In this document: piece after piece, positions 35,978 through 46,590 of the stretch
Position numbering within the stretch: position 1 is the stretch's first letter
How the letters are laid out: the number at the start of each line of letters is the position of its first letter
DNA from: Clostridia bacterium
Lineage (GTDB): Bacteria; Bacillota; Clostridia; Christensenellales; Christensenellaceae
Assembly: GCA_017439085.1 (NCBI GenBank)
Contig: JAFRTU010000002.1
Location: 1-64,000, forward strand
Direction of reading: 5' to 3'
DNA length: 64,000 nucleotides
The notes under the pieces: model-generated
Databases searched by the model: none
Told to the model about the DNA's origin: nothing
What the model saw: the letters and a program-made list of their open reading frames with translations, nothing else
Translations under genes and position numbers: made by a program

Positions 35978-36322
35978 TCATTTGATACCGTTCAGTATAG
36001 ATTTGACATCCTCAGTAAGCTGTAAAAAAGAGCAATCCACAATGGAACTTCTGGCTACAAAGACTATGCTAATATGCCTTGCCTTTAATCCGTCAGCTAT
36101 AGCAAGACGGGTCGCCTCTTTCAATCTTCTGCGGATCTTGTTTCGAACCACTGCATGACCTACTTTTTTGCTGACGGAATAACCGAATCTGTAACCACCA
36201 TATCTATTAATATGATAAATTGCTACAATACTTCCCCTGGCCAAAGACTTACCCTTATGATAAAGAAAAGTAAATTCTTTGTTCTTCTTCAATGTCACCA
36301 GCTTATTGTTATTCGTTTCCAT
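35978..36322 (-). CDS. rnpA: Ribonuclease P protein component
   Basis: 114 residues of the basic RNase P protein, with [20 protein letters not shown] as the conserved RNR-type motif ([11 protein letters not shown]). It helps the catalytic RNA process tRNA 5' ends. Between rpmH and rnpA there are 159 bases with no gene visible. Confidence 0.95.
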   Translation of the reverse strand: METNNNKLVTLKKNKEFTFLYHKGKSLARGSIVAIYHINRYGGYRFGYSVSKKVGHAVVRNKIRRRLKEATRLAIADGLKARHISIVFVARSSIVDCSFLQLTEDVKSILNGIK

Positions 36323-36481
36323 TTTCAGTAAATCCCTTCCTACCCATTACAGAACTTATCAGGGACATACTTTATTCCAATAAGAATCCGTCAACTATGG
36401 CAGAATCTGAAATATCAGGCTTCAGTTTCCAATTAGTACTGAGTAAATAATCAAGTAAACAAGAGTGCTCTCTGTTCAAGA

Positions 36482-36616
36482 TCAGACTGTCAGTTTCTTT
36501 CTGCCTTTGTTGCGTCTGCGCTTAAGAACGTTTCTGCCGTTCATTGTTGCCATTCTCTTACGGAAACCATGTACTTTATTACGATGGCGTTTCTTTGGTT
36601 GATATGTTCTCTTCAT
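36482..36616 (-). CDS. rpmH: 50S ribosomal protein L34
   Basis: A 44-residue highly basic protein starting [14 protein letters not shown] and ending GRKKLTV, the L34 family almost in full. Read directly from 36616 (ATG) to the TGA at 36482. A consensus promoter lies upstream (36671-36699). Confidence 0.97.
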   Translation of the reverse strand: MKRTYQPKKRHRNKVHGFRKRMATMNGRNVLKRRRNKGRKKLTV

Positions 36617-36670
36617 TTTTATACCTCTATATTCATTAAAATCCTTTTTTACTCATAGAAAAGCGAATTT

Positions 36671-36699
36671 ATTATATTCAAAAATATATGCGGTGTCAA
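36671..36699 (-). promoter_or_regulatory. Consensus promoter of rpmH
   Basis: TTGACA (36699-36694), 17-base spacer, TATAAT (36676-36671), both exact on the minus strand; about 55 bases before rpmH. Confidence 0.9.
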
Positions 36700-36863
36700 T
36701 GAAATGTAAAATTCGGGAAATGTCATTCAGAACACACCAAAATAAAGATTTCTGACAAAGAACCCGTGTATTTTCTATTTGTTTTACGAAAAGTTTGATG
36801 GCGGGCAAAACATATACGCACAAAAAAGGACAGAATGTCAAAAATATACGCAAAATTGCTTTT

Positions 36864-37023
36864 TGTTGATAACTAGCGTCCTTTTTACACAAGTTATCAA
36901 CAATTGTTGATAACTTCTAGTGAGATTCTAATACTTTTTCCACTTTTTTTCCCTTTTTATGAGATATCAACAATTTTTTGCTTATCAACAAAATGTTGAT
37001 ATCTTTTCAAAAAATGTTGACAA
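36864..37023. other. oriC: Replication origin, dnaA-side DnaA-box cluster
   Basis: The 530-base gap between rpmH and dnaA holds a cluster of DnaA boxes: TTATCAACA exact at 36894-36902 and 36982-36990 (plus) and 36864-36872 and 36905-36913 (minus), with single-mismatch forms at 36964-36972, 36994-37002 and 37015-37023. The two at 36894 and 36905 form a 26-base palindrome (36891-36916). The region around is A/T rich with long T runs. The rest of the gap (37024-37146) has the dnaA promoter; 36700-36863 shows nothing further. Confidence 0.88.
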
Positions 37024-37104
37024 GAACAGATGCTTTTTGCAGAATCACAGTTATTCTTTTTTTATTATCATTCACTTCTCGAGATAAAGGCTTTTCCCTC
37101 TTTA

Positions 37105-37113
37105 TGCTATAAT
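37105..37113 (+). promoter_or_regulatory. Extended -10 promoter of dnaA
   Basis: TGCTATAAT at 37105-37113, 33 bases before the dnaA ATG; the TGn extension makes up for a weak -35. It is downstream of the DnaA boxes, so autoregulation is plausible. Confidence 0.6.
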
Positions 37114-37146
37114 TATTGAGCAAAAATATTACATACAGGCACAGCA

Positions 37147-38520
37147 ATGAACTCATTTGACATATTATGGAACAACACACTAGATAAGCTTGAGCATTAT
37201 TTTTCCCAGGAGGGAAATATACATGTCTTCAACACATATATACGTAATATTACACCGGAATTCGAGGAAAATGGGCGTTATTTCTTCAGTGTATCCAATG
37301 ATTACGATAAAGAGATGCTTGAAGAAAGATTTCATGGAATCATATTTAAATTCATGAAAGACAGTTTTGTCGAGATCAATGGTGAAGATCATGCTATAGA
37401 GATTATTTTTAATACTCCAGATGAGATAGAAAAGTATAAGCTGAATAAGGGAACGAACCGACCGATTGGAGGTAATGTCACTCTTAATCCATACTATACT
37501 TTTGACACTTTTGTTGTCGGTAAATCTAATAATTTGGCTCATGCTGCTTCTCTTGCCGTTGCAAATAATCCCGGTATAGCATATAATCCTCTGTTCATAT
37601 ACGGAGGAAGCGGACTGGGTAAGACCCACCTGATGCATGCAATAGGGAATAAGATACTTGAGAAGAATCCAAGATCCAATATAATCTACATAACTACGGA
37701 AGAATTCATCAATGAATTCATAGATTCCATTCAGAAACATACTTCTGAAGGATTCAGGAACAAGTTCCGAAAAGTTGATGTTCTTCTTATAGACGATGTC
37801 CACTTTATTTCACGGGCAAAAGAAACACAGCAGGAGCTTTTCCATACGTTCAATACTTTAAGGGAACAAAACAAACAGATAATTCTTTCATCGGATAAAC
37901 CTCCGGAAGAAATCCCAAGCCTTGAAGAACGTCTTATTTCCAGATTTAAATGGGGTTTGACCACAGATATAGGGCTCCCGGACTATGAGACAAGGGTTGC
38001 CATTCTGAAAAAGAAAGCTCCATATATCAAAGAGTTGACTCATTGTACTCTCGATATAGACAATGACGTATATTCCTATATTGCTTCAAAGGATGAATCC
38101 AACATTCGAGATTTGGAAGGCGCTCTCAAGAGAGTCATCGCTAGTGCTCAGCTAGATCCAAGCCTGAAGATAATCACTCTCGATGTAGCGACATATGCTC
38201 TTGATAATTTTTTCACTTCTTCTCCAAATAAGGTCATCACACCTAAACTCGTTATTTCAAAGGTATGTGATTATTATGATATTACTGAGGAGAACCTGAA
38301 GAGCCAGACAAAGAGCAGAAATATAGCTTATCCAAGACAGATTGCAATGTATCTTCTCAAATCACTCACCGGGCTTACAAACCAGAAGATTGGGGAATAT
38401 CTTGGAAGAACCAATCATTCCACAGTTATACATGGTTGCAATAAGATAGCAAGCGATATAGAAAAAGATCAGGATCTGAAGAATACAGTTAATGATATAA
38501 CACAAAGAATCAGAGAATGA
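37147..38520 (+). CDS. dnaA: Chromosomal replication initiator DnaA
   Basis: Binds DnaA boxes and melts the origin. 457 residues: helical domain I, AAA+ core with Walker A GGSGLGKTHLMHAIG and Walker B VLLIDDVHF, and domain IV with the box-binding GRTNHSTVIHG signature. Preferred boxes here are TTATCAACA, a variant of TTATCCACA. The ribosome site is weak. First of the plus-strand replication genes. Confidence 0.97.
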   Translation: MNSFDILWNNTLDKLEHYFSQEGNIHVFNTYIRNITPEFEENGRYFFSVSNDYDKEMLEERFHGIIFKFMKDSFVEINGEDHAIEIIFNTPDEIEKYKLNKGTNRPIGGNVTLNPYYTFDTFVVGKSNNLAHAASLAVANNPGIAYNPLFIYGGSGLGKTHLMHAIGNKILEKNPRSNIIYITTEEFINEFIDSIQKHTSEGFRNKFRKVDVLLIDDVHFISRAKETQQELFHTFNTLREQNKQIILSSDKPPEEIPSLEERLISRFKWGLTTDIGLPDYETRVAILKKKAPYIKELTHCTLDIDNDVYSYIASKDESNIRDLEGALKRVIASAQLDPSLKIITLDVATYALDNFFTSSPNKVITPKLVISKVCDYYDITEENLKSQTKSRNIAYPRQIAMYLLKSLTGLTNQKIGEYLGRTNHSTVIHGCNKIASDIEKDQDLKNTVNDITQRIRE

Positions 38521-38573
38521 TGATAATATGTTAATATCGGTGATGAGAATATGTTGAAAACATGATGGCATTT

Positions 38574-38768
38574 TGTTGATTATTCCTGGGTCATATCATC
38601 ATTATTGTGATTTGCATCCCACAATTTATCCTTTCAGGTTTTTAATATCAACAATGATGCTGATCAATTAACAATTGATTAATGGGAAACCAACGGGTTA
38701 TTAACACTGTTTATGCTGAGAATTTCCCTAAATAATGCTTATGAACATAGTTATCAACATTATCAACA
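38574..38768. other. oriC: Second half of origin, DnaA boxes between dnaA and dnaN
   Basis: The 304-base gap between dnaA and dnaN holds two head-to-tail exact TTATCAACA boxes (38751-38759 and 38760-38768) and weaker ones (TGTTGATTA near 38574, ATATCAACA near 38645, TTATTAACA near 38698). This gives the split layout known from Bacillus, with boxes on both sides of dnaA. 38521-38573 shows nothing else. Confidence 0.78.
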
Positions 38769-38824
38769 CCATTACTATAAATAAAATAAAAAGAATATAA
38801 ATATAAAGAAAGATGGATGTAAAA

Positions 38825-39928
38825 ATGAAGTTTATTTGCAACAAGGCTGATTTCATCAAAGGCCTCAACATAGTTAACAGGTTTGCATACAGCAAGTATC
38901 AGCAGTCAATACTTGAATGTATCCATATTAAAGCAGCTAATAATGAAATAGTAATGGATGCTTTTGATATGACAACAGCTATCAAGACAAGGGTTTCTTC
39001 CATTATAGAAGCAGAGGGAGAAACAGCTATTCCTGCAAGAGTGATGCTGGAGATTGTTTCAAAGATGCCGGATGGAGAGATCATTTTTGAAAGACAGGGA
39101 AATTACATCAATATAAGTGGAGCAGACTCATCAGCAAACCTTTCTGAAATGGATGCCAAGCAGTTTCCTGTATTTCCTGAGTTCAAAGATGAAAAGAATA
39201 TGATAACTCTTAAACCGGAAGTCATTAAGGAAGCTATAGATAAGACAGCATTCTCTGTATATACGGGGGATGATAAACCTATATTTACAGGTCTTCTTTT
39301 CGAGTCGAATGGAAACGGAGAACTTAACATAGTAGCCATTGACGGAGTAAGGATGGCCAGATTCATAATTGAAATCCCAGCTGATACTAAAGTTAAGGCA
39401 ATAGTTCCTTCCAAGATGATGAAAGAGTGCGTCAGAATATTTGATGATGAGGAGGATATTGAACTCTATTTCTCTGATAATTCCTGTTATATGAAGAACA
39501 GCAACATAGATGTGTTTACGAGGTTGGTCGACGGTAATTATATGGATTACAGGCAGCTTATTCCAAATTCATATAAGACAAGAGTAATTGCAAATGTTGC
39601 TAATATTGAAAAAAGTCTTGAACTCATGATGGTACTTGCAAGAGAAGACAGTTCTAATGTTATTCATATGAGCATAGAAAACTCAAGCATAGAAATGAGA
39701 TCTGTTTCAAGATATGGTACCGCAAAGGATAAGATTCCTGTAAAAATGGTCGGAGATTCCCTTGTGATTTCATATAACGCAAAATATCTGCTGGATGTAT
39801 TCAAGATAATAGATGATGAAAATGTCTCTATAGAATTCAACGGAAGAATGAACTCATGTGTGATAAAACCTGTGGAAGGAGACAGGTTCCTTTATCTGGT
39901 AGTTCCTATCAATACATCAGAAAGATAA
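38825..39928 (+). CDS. dnaN: DNA polymerase III beta subunit (sliding clamp)
   Basis: Forms the ring clamp for the polymerase. About 367 residues, starting MKFICNKADFIKG, with the three repeated clamp domains and the C-terminal VVPINTSER (family ends near M-P-x-R). An in-frame ATG 12 bases upstream (38813) is possible; I prefer 38825 since the family starts with MKF or MKI. Confidence 0.95.
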   Translation: MKFICNKADFIKGLNIVNRFAYSKYQQSILECIHIKAANNEIVMDAFDMTTAIKTRVSSIIEAEGETAIPARVMLEIVSKMPDGEIIFERQGNYINISGADSSANLSEMDAKQFPVFPEFKDEKNMITLKPEVIKEAIDKTAFSVYTGDDKPIFTGLLFESNGNGELNIVAIDGVRMARFIIEIPADTKVKAIVPSKMMKECVRIFDDEEDIELYFSDNSCYMKNSNIDVFTRLVDGNYMDYRQLIPNSYKTRVIANVANIEKSLELMMVLAREDSSNVIHMSIENSSIEMRSVSRYGTAKDKIPVKMVGDSLVISYNAKYLLDVFKIIDDENVSIEFNGRMNSCVIKPVEGDRFLYLVVPINTSER

Positions 39929-39935
39929 TATAAAA

Positions 39936-41015
39936 ATGATCTTAAATAAATTAGTCCTAAAGAATTATCGTAATTTTTTAGGACTAACTTTTGATAATAT
40001 AAATGAATCAATAAACATAATATCCGGAAAGAATGCAGTTGGAAAGACGAATCTCATAGAGTCTATCAACTATCTTTCCTATGGAAAATCATTCAGAAAC
40101 GTATCAGATCAGAAGCTTATATGCGATGGTAAGGATCATGCTGAAATAAGAGGCTATTATTCAAAGAAAAACTTCTCTGGAAAAATAGAGATTAAGATAA
40201 TAGGAGATTCCAAAAAAAGTATCCGGGTTGATGGTCTTCCTGTGAAAAAAATGTCTGAGTTGTTCGGAAACATAAATACAATAGTCTTTTCTCCCGATGA
40301 CCTTAAGATAGTAAAAGAGTCTCCTGGAATGAGACGGCGTCTCATTAACATAGAACTCAGTAAGATCAGTCCATCATATTATATGAATTTGAAAAATTAT
40401 ACGGCTGTTTTGAAAGAGAAGAACAGAGTCCTCAAGATGAACCAACTCGATGAAAAGATGGTTGAGACTTATAACGAGCAATTGGCATCATATGGAACTA
40501 AAATAATGCTTGAGAGAGATTCATTCATTTCGGATATGGAAAATGAAGTATCGGTATTCTATAACAAGTTTAATTCTGCAAAAGAGATTATATCTCTCAG
40601 GTATGATCATTTTCTCAAAAGAAGCGAGATAAGTGAAAATACTTTTATGTCTGCACTTATGAATGGTATCGAAAGAGAAAGAGATTATGGTCAAAGTCTT
40701 ATAGGACCTCACAGAGATGATCTTGAAATACTGATAGACGGTAAGGATTCAAAGATATATGCTTCTCAAGGTCAGCAGAGGACCAGTGTACTGGCAATAA
40801 AACTCTCAATACTCAAGATAGCTGAAGAGAAAACCGGAGAAAAACCCATTCTCTTACTTGATGATGTGTTTTCAGAACTTGATATCATCAGGAGGAACAG
40901 TCTAATAGAAATGATAGATGGAAATCAGGTGTTTATTACTACAACAGAAAAAGAAGAGTTTCCAGGGAATATATCACATTACAGAATAGAAGAAGGCCAG
41001 ATTATCGGAGCCTAA
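39936..41015 (+). CDS. recF: DNA replication and repair protein RecF
   Basis: SMC-like ATPase that helps load RecA at gaps. 359 residues: Walker A GKNAVGKTNLIESI, the signature SQGQQRTSVLAIKLS, and Walker B PILLLDDVFSELD. It starts 7 bases after dnaN; the S4-domain gene (rlbA/yaaA) often found between dnaN and recF is absent. Confidence 0.95.
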   Translation: MILNKLVLKNYRNFLGLTFDNINESINIISGKNAVGKTNLIESINYLSYGKSFRNVSDQKLICDGKDHAEIRGYYSKKNFSGKIEIKIIGDSKKSIRVDGLPVKKMSELFGNINTIVFSPDDLKIVKESPGMRRRLINIELSKISPSYYMNLKNYTAVLKEKNRVLKMNQLDEKMVETYNEQLASYGTKIMLERDSFISDMENEVSVFYNKFNSAKEIISLRYDHFLKRSEISENTFMSALMNGIERERDYGQSLIGPHRDDLEILIDGKDSKIYASQGQQRTSVLAIKLSILKIAEEKTGEKPILLLDDVFSELDIIRRNSLIEMIDGNQVFITTTEKEEFPGNISHYRIEEGQIIGA

Positions 41016-41031
41016 TGCTATGAAATAATAG

Positions 41032-41079
41032 AAAAGCCTCTTTTTGAGATCATTATCGATCTCTCAAAAGAGGCTTTTT
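41032..41079 (+). terminator. Terminator of dnaA-dnaN-recF
   Basis: Stem AAAAGCCTCTTTT with AAAAGAGGCTTTT, then T-run. The gap to gyrB (41080-41217) also has TATAAT boxes near 41167-41180, a probable gyrB promoter with no clear -35. Confidence 0.85.
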
Positions 41080-41217
41080 CGTATGTAAAAAGCGAAATAA
41101 GAAAAGGTAGGGGAAAACATGTTTCGAAGCAGAGACGAAGGTTTAATTTGGGGGTATATTGATGTATAATATATAATAATGTAGAAAGTTTAGTATTTTG
41201 GAAAAAAGGAGAATGAA

Positions 41218-43131
41218 ATGCCGGATATTAATGCATCCGTATATGATGAAAGTCAGATACAGATCCTAGAAGGACTTGATCCTGTTAGAAGAAGACCAGG
41301 AATGTATATCGGTTCCACTGATGTAAGAGGTCTTCATCATCTGATCTATGAGATAATAGATAACTCCATAGATGAAGCAATGGCGGGATTCTGTGAAAAT
41401 ATATCCCTTGTTCTTACGAAGGAGGGAAGTGCAAGAATAACTGATGACGGAAGAGGCATTCCAACTGGTCTTAACGAACAGACCGGAAAATCAACACTTG
41501 AAGTTGCCGTAACCATGCTCCATGCCGGGGGTAAATTCGGCGGAGGAGGATATAAAGTCTCAGGAGGTCTTCACGGAGTAGGTGTTTCCGTAGTAAATGC
41601 TCTTTCAAGACATATGATAGCTACAGTTCACAGAAACGGAATCATATATCAGCAGGAATATGAGAGAGGCAATCCACTTTCAGATGTCAAGGAGATAGGA
41701 ACTACTGATAAAACAGGAACAATAATCGAGTTTTTCCCCGATCCTGAGATCTTTGAGACTACTCATTTTGATTATGAGACTTTAAGGGTCAGACTAAGAG
41801 AAATGGCTTTTTTAAACAAAGGCCTCAATATTTCCATTACAGATGAAAGGACCGATCCTGTAAAATCTGCATCTTATTGTTATAAAGGCGGAATAATCGA
41901 ATACGTAGAGTATCTGAATAAAAACAAGCAAGTACTTCTCGATAAAGTAATCTACATGTACGATCAGGTAGATACCAACGTCGTCGAAGTAGCCATGCAG
42001 TATAACGACAGATATGATGATATGACGTTTTCTTTTGCGAACAACATACATACTGTTGAAGGCGGAACGCATGAGACCGGCTTTAAGTCTGCACTTACAA
42101 AGGTCATAAATGATTATGCTAGGTCCTATAAATTCTTGAAGGAAAAAGATGAATCCCTTTCCGGAGATGATGTTAGAGAGGGGCTTGTGGTAGTCATCAG
42201 CGTAAAGATAGTTGAACCCCAGTTTGAAGGACAGACTAAGACCAAGCTCGGAAACTCCATTATGAGGTCTCTTACTGAAAGCGTTGTAACAAAGTGTTTA
42301 AGTGAGTATCTCATAGAGAATCCAAGAGAAGCCAAGAAGATAGTTGAAAAATGCATTCTTGCAAGGACTGCAAGAGAAGCAGCAAGAAAGGCAAAGGAAT
42401 CCACAAGGAAAAATTCTAAGCTCTTCTCTATGCCTTCCAAGCTTGCAGACTGCACAAGCAAAGATGTAAGCGAAAGAGAGATCTTTATCGTTGAGGGAGA
42501 CAGCGCAGGCGGCAGTGCAAAGAGCGGAAGAAACAGAAAGACCCAGGCAATTCTGCCTCTGAGGGGAAAAATCCTTAATGTTGAAAAAACAAGGATAGAC
42601 AAAGCTCTTGATAATGCTGAAATAAGAGCCATGATAACTGCATTCGGAACAGGGTATGGTTCTGAATTCGATATTTCAAAGCTCAGATATGACAAGATAA
42701 TAATCATGACAGATGCTGATGTTGACGGCAGTCATATCAGGATACTGTTGCTTACATTCTTCTACAGATATCTCAGGCCTATAATCGATCAGGGCCATGT
42801 ATATGCTGCTCTTCCACCTCTCTACAGGATATCAAGAGGCAAAGAAGTATTCTATGCATACAGTGAGGAAGAGAGAGTTAAGTATCTTGAGACTCATCCG
42901 GGTACAGGATATGAGCTTCAGAGATATAAAGGCCTTGGAGAGATGGACGCTGTCCAGCTTAAGGAGACTACAATGGATCCTAACGGCAGGACACTTATGC
43001 AGATTACTCTCGATAATGCAATGGAGGCAGATGAACTCTTTACAATGCTTATGGGTGAGGATGTCGGGCCGAGAAGAGAGTTTATAGAAGAAAACGCAAA
43101 ACTGGTAGATAAAGACAGTCTTGATATCTGA
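41218..43131 (+). CDS. gyrB: DNA gyrase subunit B
   Basis: 637 residues. The GHKL ATPase is seen in [14 protein letters not shown] and [19 protein letters not shown]; the TOPRIM domain in [13 protein letters not shown] and [10 protein letters not shown], and the tail in [11 protein letters not shown]. Length matches the Gram-positive form. AAAAGGAG lies before the ATG. Confidence 0.97.
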   Translation: MPDINASVYDESQIQILEGLDPVRRRPGMYIGSTDVRGLHHLIYEIIDNSIDEAMAGFCENISLVLTKEGSARITDDGRGIPTGLNEQTGKSTLEVAVTMLHAGGKFGGGGYKVSGGLHGVGVSVVNALSRHMIATVHRNGIIYQQEYERGNPLSDVKEIGTTDKTGTIIEFFPDPEIFETTHFDYETLRVRLREMAFLNKGLNISITDERTDPVKSASYCYKGGIIEYVEYLNKNKQVLLDKVIYMYDQVDTNVVEVAMQYNDRYDDMTFSFANNIHTVEGGTHETGFKSALTKVINDYARSYKFLKEKDESLSGDDVREGLVVVISVKIVEPQFEGQTKTKLGNSIMRSLTESVVTKCLSEYLIENPREAKKIVEKCILARTAREAARKAKESTRKNSKLFSMPSKLADCTSKDVSEREIFIVEGDSAGGSAKSGRNRKTQAILPLRGKILNVEKTRIDKALDNAEIRAMITAFGTGYGSEFDISKLRYDKIIIMTDADVDGSHIRILLLTFFYRYLRPIIDQGHVYAALPPLYRISRGKEVFYAYSEEERVKYLETHPGTGYELQRYKGLGEMDAVQLKETTMDPNGRTLMQITLDNAMEADELFTMLMGEDVGPRREFIEENAKLVDKDSLDI

Positions 43132-43148
43132 GGTTAAGAGGTAAAGAA

Positions 43149-45629
43149 ATGAGTAAAGAATTAGATCAGAACGAAATAAACAATAAAACCAGGATCATAC
43201 CTCTCGAGCTCGGCGGAGAGATGAAAAAATCATTCATTTCATATGCAATGGCTGTCATTATAAATAGAGCGCTTCCTGATGTAAGAGATGGCCTTAAGCC
43301 GGTTCACAGAAGGATAATATATTCCATGGCGGAACAGGGGATAACGCCGGATAAACCGCATAAGAAGAGCGCTCGTATAGTAGGAGATGTTCTAGGAAAA
43401 TATCATCCTCATGGTGATACGGCTATTTATGAGAGTATGGTCAGGATGGCGCAGGACTTCTCGACCAGATATCTTCTTGTGGACGGGCACGGAAACTTTG
43501 GATCGGTAGATGGAGACGGAGCTGCGGCCATGAGGTATACGGAGGCCAGACTCGGTAAGATTTCCATGGAACTGGTAAGGGATATGGATAAGGATACCGT
43601 TGATTTTTATCCGAACTTCGATGGTTCTCTGCAACAACCGGTAACGCTTCCTTCAAGATTCCCAAATCTGCTGGTCAACGGATCAGGAGGAATCGCAGTA
43701 GGAATGGCAACGAACATTCCTCCTCATAACCTCAGAGAGGTCATAGATGCGTCCATAGCATATATCGATGATCCTGATATTTCGATAGATGGAATCATGG
43801 AGTATATTAAAGGCCCTGACTTTCCTACGGGAGGTCAGATCATAGGTTTTTCAGGGATTAAGAAGGCATATGAGACCGGAAGGGGAATCATTACTGTCAG
43901 AGCAAAATATGAGATAGAAGATGAGAAGGATCATCAGAACATTGTTGTAACCGAGATTCCTTACCAGGTCAATAAGGAACTTCTCGTTCATACCATCAGA
44001 GAACTATCAAAGGATAAGAAGATAGATGGTATCGTTTCTGCAAACGATGAGTCTGACTCTAATGGAATGAGAGTAGTGATTGAGCTGAAGAAAGGCACGA
44101 ATCCAAATGTGGTCCTGAATCTGCTCTTCAAGCACACACAGCTTCAGACAAGTTTTGGTATCATAATGCTTGCTCTGGTAGATACTGAACCAAAGATTCT
44201 CACAATAAAGGATACTATATCCGAATATGTCAAATACCAGAAGGAGATAATAGAGAGAAGGACACGCTTTGACCTTGAAAAGGCTGAAAAGAGGGCACAT
44301 ATAGTTGAAGGACTCCTGAAGGCTCTTGATGTTATTGATGAGGTCATTGCTACCATCAGGGCATCCAGGGATGGAAATGATGCCAGAAACGCTCTCATGA
44401 AGAATTTTGACCTCAGTGAAGTACAGGCGCAAGCCATACTCGATATGAGGCTACAGAGACTTACAGGACTTGAAAGAGACAGGCTCACTGATGAGTATAA
44501 CAACCTTATGAGTCAGATAGCCTATTTTAAGGATGTCCTCAGTAATGAAGCTCTTGTGTACGGCATTATTAAAGATGATCTTACCGAGATCAAGAACAAA
44601 TACGGTGATGACAGGAGGACCTCCATTGAGTATTCGGAAGACGACACTGATATCGAAAGTATGATCCAGGAGGAGAATATAGTCATTACTATGACTCAAC
44701 ATGGTTATATCAAGAGGACCCTCAGCAGTCATTATAAGGTACAGAGAAGAGGAGGAAAGGGAATAACCGGGTTACTGACAAAGGATGAGGATGAAGTTAA
44801 GAATATTCTTACCTGTTCAACTCATGACAGCCTTCTATTCTTTACGAACAAAGGCCGTGTATATGTAAAGAAAGCATATCAGATTCCTGCTTTCGAGAGA
44901 TATACGAAAGGAATTCCTGTAGTTAATATCGTACCTCTTGAAGATGAAGAGAAGATATCTGTCATAATGCCGGTAAGAGGATATGAAGACCATGATAACC
45001 TTATTATGGTGACAAGAGAAGGAATCATCAAGAAATCAAGGCCTTCCGATTTTACCAAGATAAGGCAGACGGGAATCAGAGCTATCACCCTTAGGGAAGA
45101 TGATGAACTGATAGATGTCCTGAAATCCACTAATGGAGATAGACTCCTTATAGGAACCAGCAACGGTCAGTCGATCAAATTTGATTTGGATACCGTAAGT
45201 ACTCTCGGAAGAACTGCTATGGGGGTCATTGGTATCAAGTTAAGAGAAGGGGATTTCGTAGTTGGAGCACTTGTCATATCTGACAACGTTCATGTACTCA
45301 CTCTCACGGAGAACGGATTCGGAAAGCTGTCAGACAGTGATACATATACTGAACAGGGAAGAGCAGGTTATGGAGTCAGAGCCATGAGACTTTCAGAAAA
45401 GACAGGAAAAATGATAGGAATCCTTGCGGTTGATCAGGACAAGGATATAATGATCATAAATAATAACAATCTCATGGAGCGATTCAGTGTTACAGATATC
45501 TCTGTTACAGGAAGAAACACGCAAGGTGTCAAAGTAATGAGGCTCAAGGATGATGAAAAGATCATAAGTGCTGCAGTTGTTGACAGAGATGAGGAAGAGT
45601 TCTCTGAGGAAGAGGAAAACGAGGACTAA
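43149..45629 (+). CDS. gyrA: DNA gyrase subunit A
   Basis: 826 residues. The N-terminal winged-helix domain has the catalytic Tyr in [11 protein letters not shown] and the quinolone-pocket segment [18 protein letters not shown] (with GDTAIY); the C-terminal pinwheel domain has the GyrA box QRRGGKG. It follows gyrB by 17 bases, with GAGG upstream. The tail is acidic ([12 protein letters not shown]). Confidence 0.97.
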   Translation: MSKELDQNEINNKTRIIPLELGGEMKKSFISYAMAVIINRALPDVRDGLKPVHRRIIYSMAEQGITPDKPHKKSARIVGDVLGKYHPHGDTAIYESMVRMAQDFSTRYLLVDGHGNFGSVDGDGAAAMRYTEARLGKISMELVRDMDKDTVDFYPNFDGSLQQPVTLPSRFPNLLVNGSGGIAVGMATNIPPHNLREVIDASIAYIDDPDISIDGIMEYIKGPDFPTGGQIIGFSGIKKAYETGRGIITVRAKYEIEDEKDHQNIVVTEIPYQVNKELLVHTIRELSKDKKIDGIVSANDESDSNGMRVVIELKKGTNPNVVLNLLFKHTQLQTSFGIIMLALVDTEPKILTIKDTISEYVKYQKEIIERRTRFDLEKAEKRAHIVEGLLKALDVIDEVIATIRASRDGNDARNALMKNFDLSEVQAQAILDMRLQRLTGLERDRLTDEYNNLMSQIAYFKDVLSNEALVYGIIKDDLTEIKNKYGDDRRTSIEYSEDDTDIESMIQEENIVITMTQHGYIKRTLSSHYKVQRRGGKGITGLLTKDEDEVKNILTCSTHDSLLFFTNKGRVYVKKAYQIPAFERYTKGIPVVNIVPLEDEEKISVIMPVRGYEDHDNLIMVTREGIIKKSRPSDFTKIRQTGIRAITLREDDELIDVLKSTNGDRLLIGTSNGQSIKFDLDTVSTLGRTAMGVIGIKLREGDFVVGALVISDNVHVLTLTENGFGKLSDSDTYTEQGRAGYGVRAMRLSEKTGKMIGILAVDQDKDIMIINNNNLMERFSVTDISVTGRNTQGVKVMRLKDDEKIISAAVVDRDEEEFSEEEENED

Positions 45630-45650
45630 TAGTTGTTTCCAGAAGAATTT

Positions 45651-45690
45651 CAGGGCGGGAAAAGGTGTTTGACATACTTTTTCCGCTCTG
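45651..45690 (+). terminator. Hairpin past gyrA, overlapping the tRNA promoter
   Basis: CAGGGCGGGAAAAG can pair imperfectly with CTTTTTCCGCTCTG, 22 bases past the gyrA stop, followed by T-rich sequence. The tRNA promoter -35 (45669-45674) lies in its loop. Confidence 0.5.
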
Positions 45691-45697
45691 TTATAAT
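45669..45697 (+). promoter_or_regulatory. Perfect consensus promoter of the tRNA-Ser genes
   Basis: TTGACA (45669-45674), exactly 17 bases, TATAAT (45692-45697), 20 bases before the first tRNA. Confidence 0.92.
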
Positions 45698-45717
45698 TCT
45701 TTTTGCTAACTTGGAGT

Positions 45718-45806
45718 GGAGAGGTGTCCGAGCGGTTTAAGGAGCTAGTCTTGAAAACTAGTGATACCGAAAGGTACCGTGGGTTCGAATCCCACCTTCT
45801 CCGCCA
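45718..45806 (+). tRNA. tRNA-Ser (anticodon TGA)
   Basis: Acceptor stem GGAGAGG with CCTTCTCC, anticodon loop CTTGAAA within the CTAGT/ACTAG stem giving TGA, the long variable arm (GATACCGAAAGGTACC) of a class II tRNA, the T loop GGTTCGAATCC, and encoded CCA. Reads UCA and related Ser codons. Confidence 0.96.
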
Positions 45807-45835
45807 TTTTTATAATATAGGTAGATTTCGACCAT

Positions 45836-45927
45836 GGAGAAATACCCAAGAGGCCGAAGGGGCTCCCCTGCTAAGGGAGTAGTACGTTGATAGCGTAGCG
45901 AGGGTTCAAATCCCTCTTTCTCCGCCA
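45836..45927 (+). tRNA. tRNA-Ser (anticodon GCT)
   Basis: Acceptor stem GGAGAAA with TTTCTCC, anticodon loop CTGCTAA within CTCCC/GGGAG giving GCT, a long variable arm (TAGTACGTTGATAGCGTAGC), T loop GGTTCAAATCC and encoded CCA. Reads AGC and AGU. 29 bases after the first tRNA, so probably one transcript. Confidence 0.96.
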
Positions 45928-45937
45928 CGATTACCTT

Positions 45938-45970
45938 AAAAAGAAGGACCGGTTATCGGGCCTTCTTTTT
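45938..45970 (+). terminator. Terminator of the tRNA-Ser genes
   Basis: AAAAAGAAGG-CCG pairs with CGG-CCTTCTTTTT around a TTAT loop and ends in five T. Confidence 0.85.
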
Positions 45971-46040
45971 CATATATAGGTGCATTAGGACTTATATAAC
46001 AAATTATTACAATAAAGAGACAGTTAGGAAATTATGGAAA

Positions 46041-46523
46041 ATGGAACTAGTGTTTGTAAAGGCAATAAAAGAGGATATTGATCAGATATTTGATCTTTAT
46101 CAGGAAGTGATACGTACTACATTTACAACATGGGATGACAATTATCCAAGCAGGGATCTGATCATGGAGGATATCATGAACGGAGATATGTATGTTCTGA
46201 AAAATGGAAATAATATCATAGCGGTCAGTTTCCTTGGTATATACGAGAATGAAGCAGAAAATTGGAGCAACCGTCTTGATAAGCCGATAGGAATTGCTAG
46301 GATCTGCGTGGATCCTAAATGGCAGGGTAGAGGAGTAGGAACATATTTCGTATGCTTACTTATGGAAAAGGCAAAGGAAATGGGTGCTGACGGAATGCAC
46401 TTCCATGTATGCACACTGAATGCATCTGCCATGAAGATGTATGAGAGAGCAGGCTTCATTAACTGCGGTCAGGGAGAATCAAATTACGGATACGATTATT
46501 ATAAGTATGAGATAGTATTCTAA
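46041..46523 (+). CDS. GNAT-family N-acetyltransferase
   Basis: 160 residues with a clear acetyl-CoA site (ARICVDPKWQGRGVGTYFV, the QxxGxG loop) and the HVCTLNASAMKMYERAGF segment of the GNAT fold. Substrate unknown. AGGAAA lies 12 bases before the ATG. It is a single gene between two terminators. Confidence 0.87.
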   Translation: MELVFVKAIKEDIDQIFDLYQEVIRTTFTTWDDNYPSRDLIMEDIMNGDMYVLKNGNNIIAVSFLGIYENEAENWSNRLDKPIGIARICVDPKWQGRGVGTYFVCLLMEKAKEMGADGMHFHVCTLNASAMKMYERAGFINCGQGESNYGYDYYKYEIVF

Positions 46524-46543
46524 TGAAGAATCTGAACAAAAGG

Positions 46544-46578
46544 AAAGTCCCGTTTACAAAGATGTGAACGGGACTTTT
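46544..46578. terminator. Bidirectional terminator between GNAT and typA
   Basis: AAAGTCCCGTT pairs with AACGGGACTTT; T-run on both strands (TTTT on plus, TTTCC on minus). Convergent genes end on both sides. Confidence 0.75.
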
Positions 46579-46590
46579 AGTCATATCCAG

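Noticed and set aside
36700..36863. Possible RNA gene in the rpmH-oriC gap
   Set aside because: No conserved RNA fold or terminator could be seen; only rpmH leader and A/T-rich sequence.
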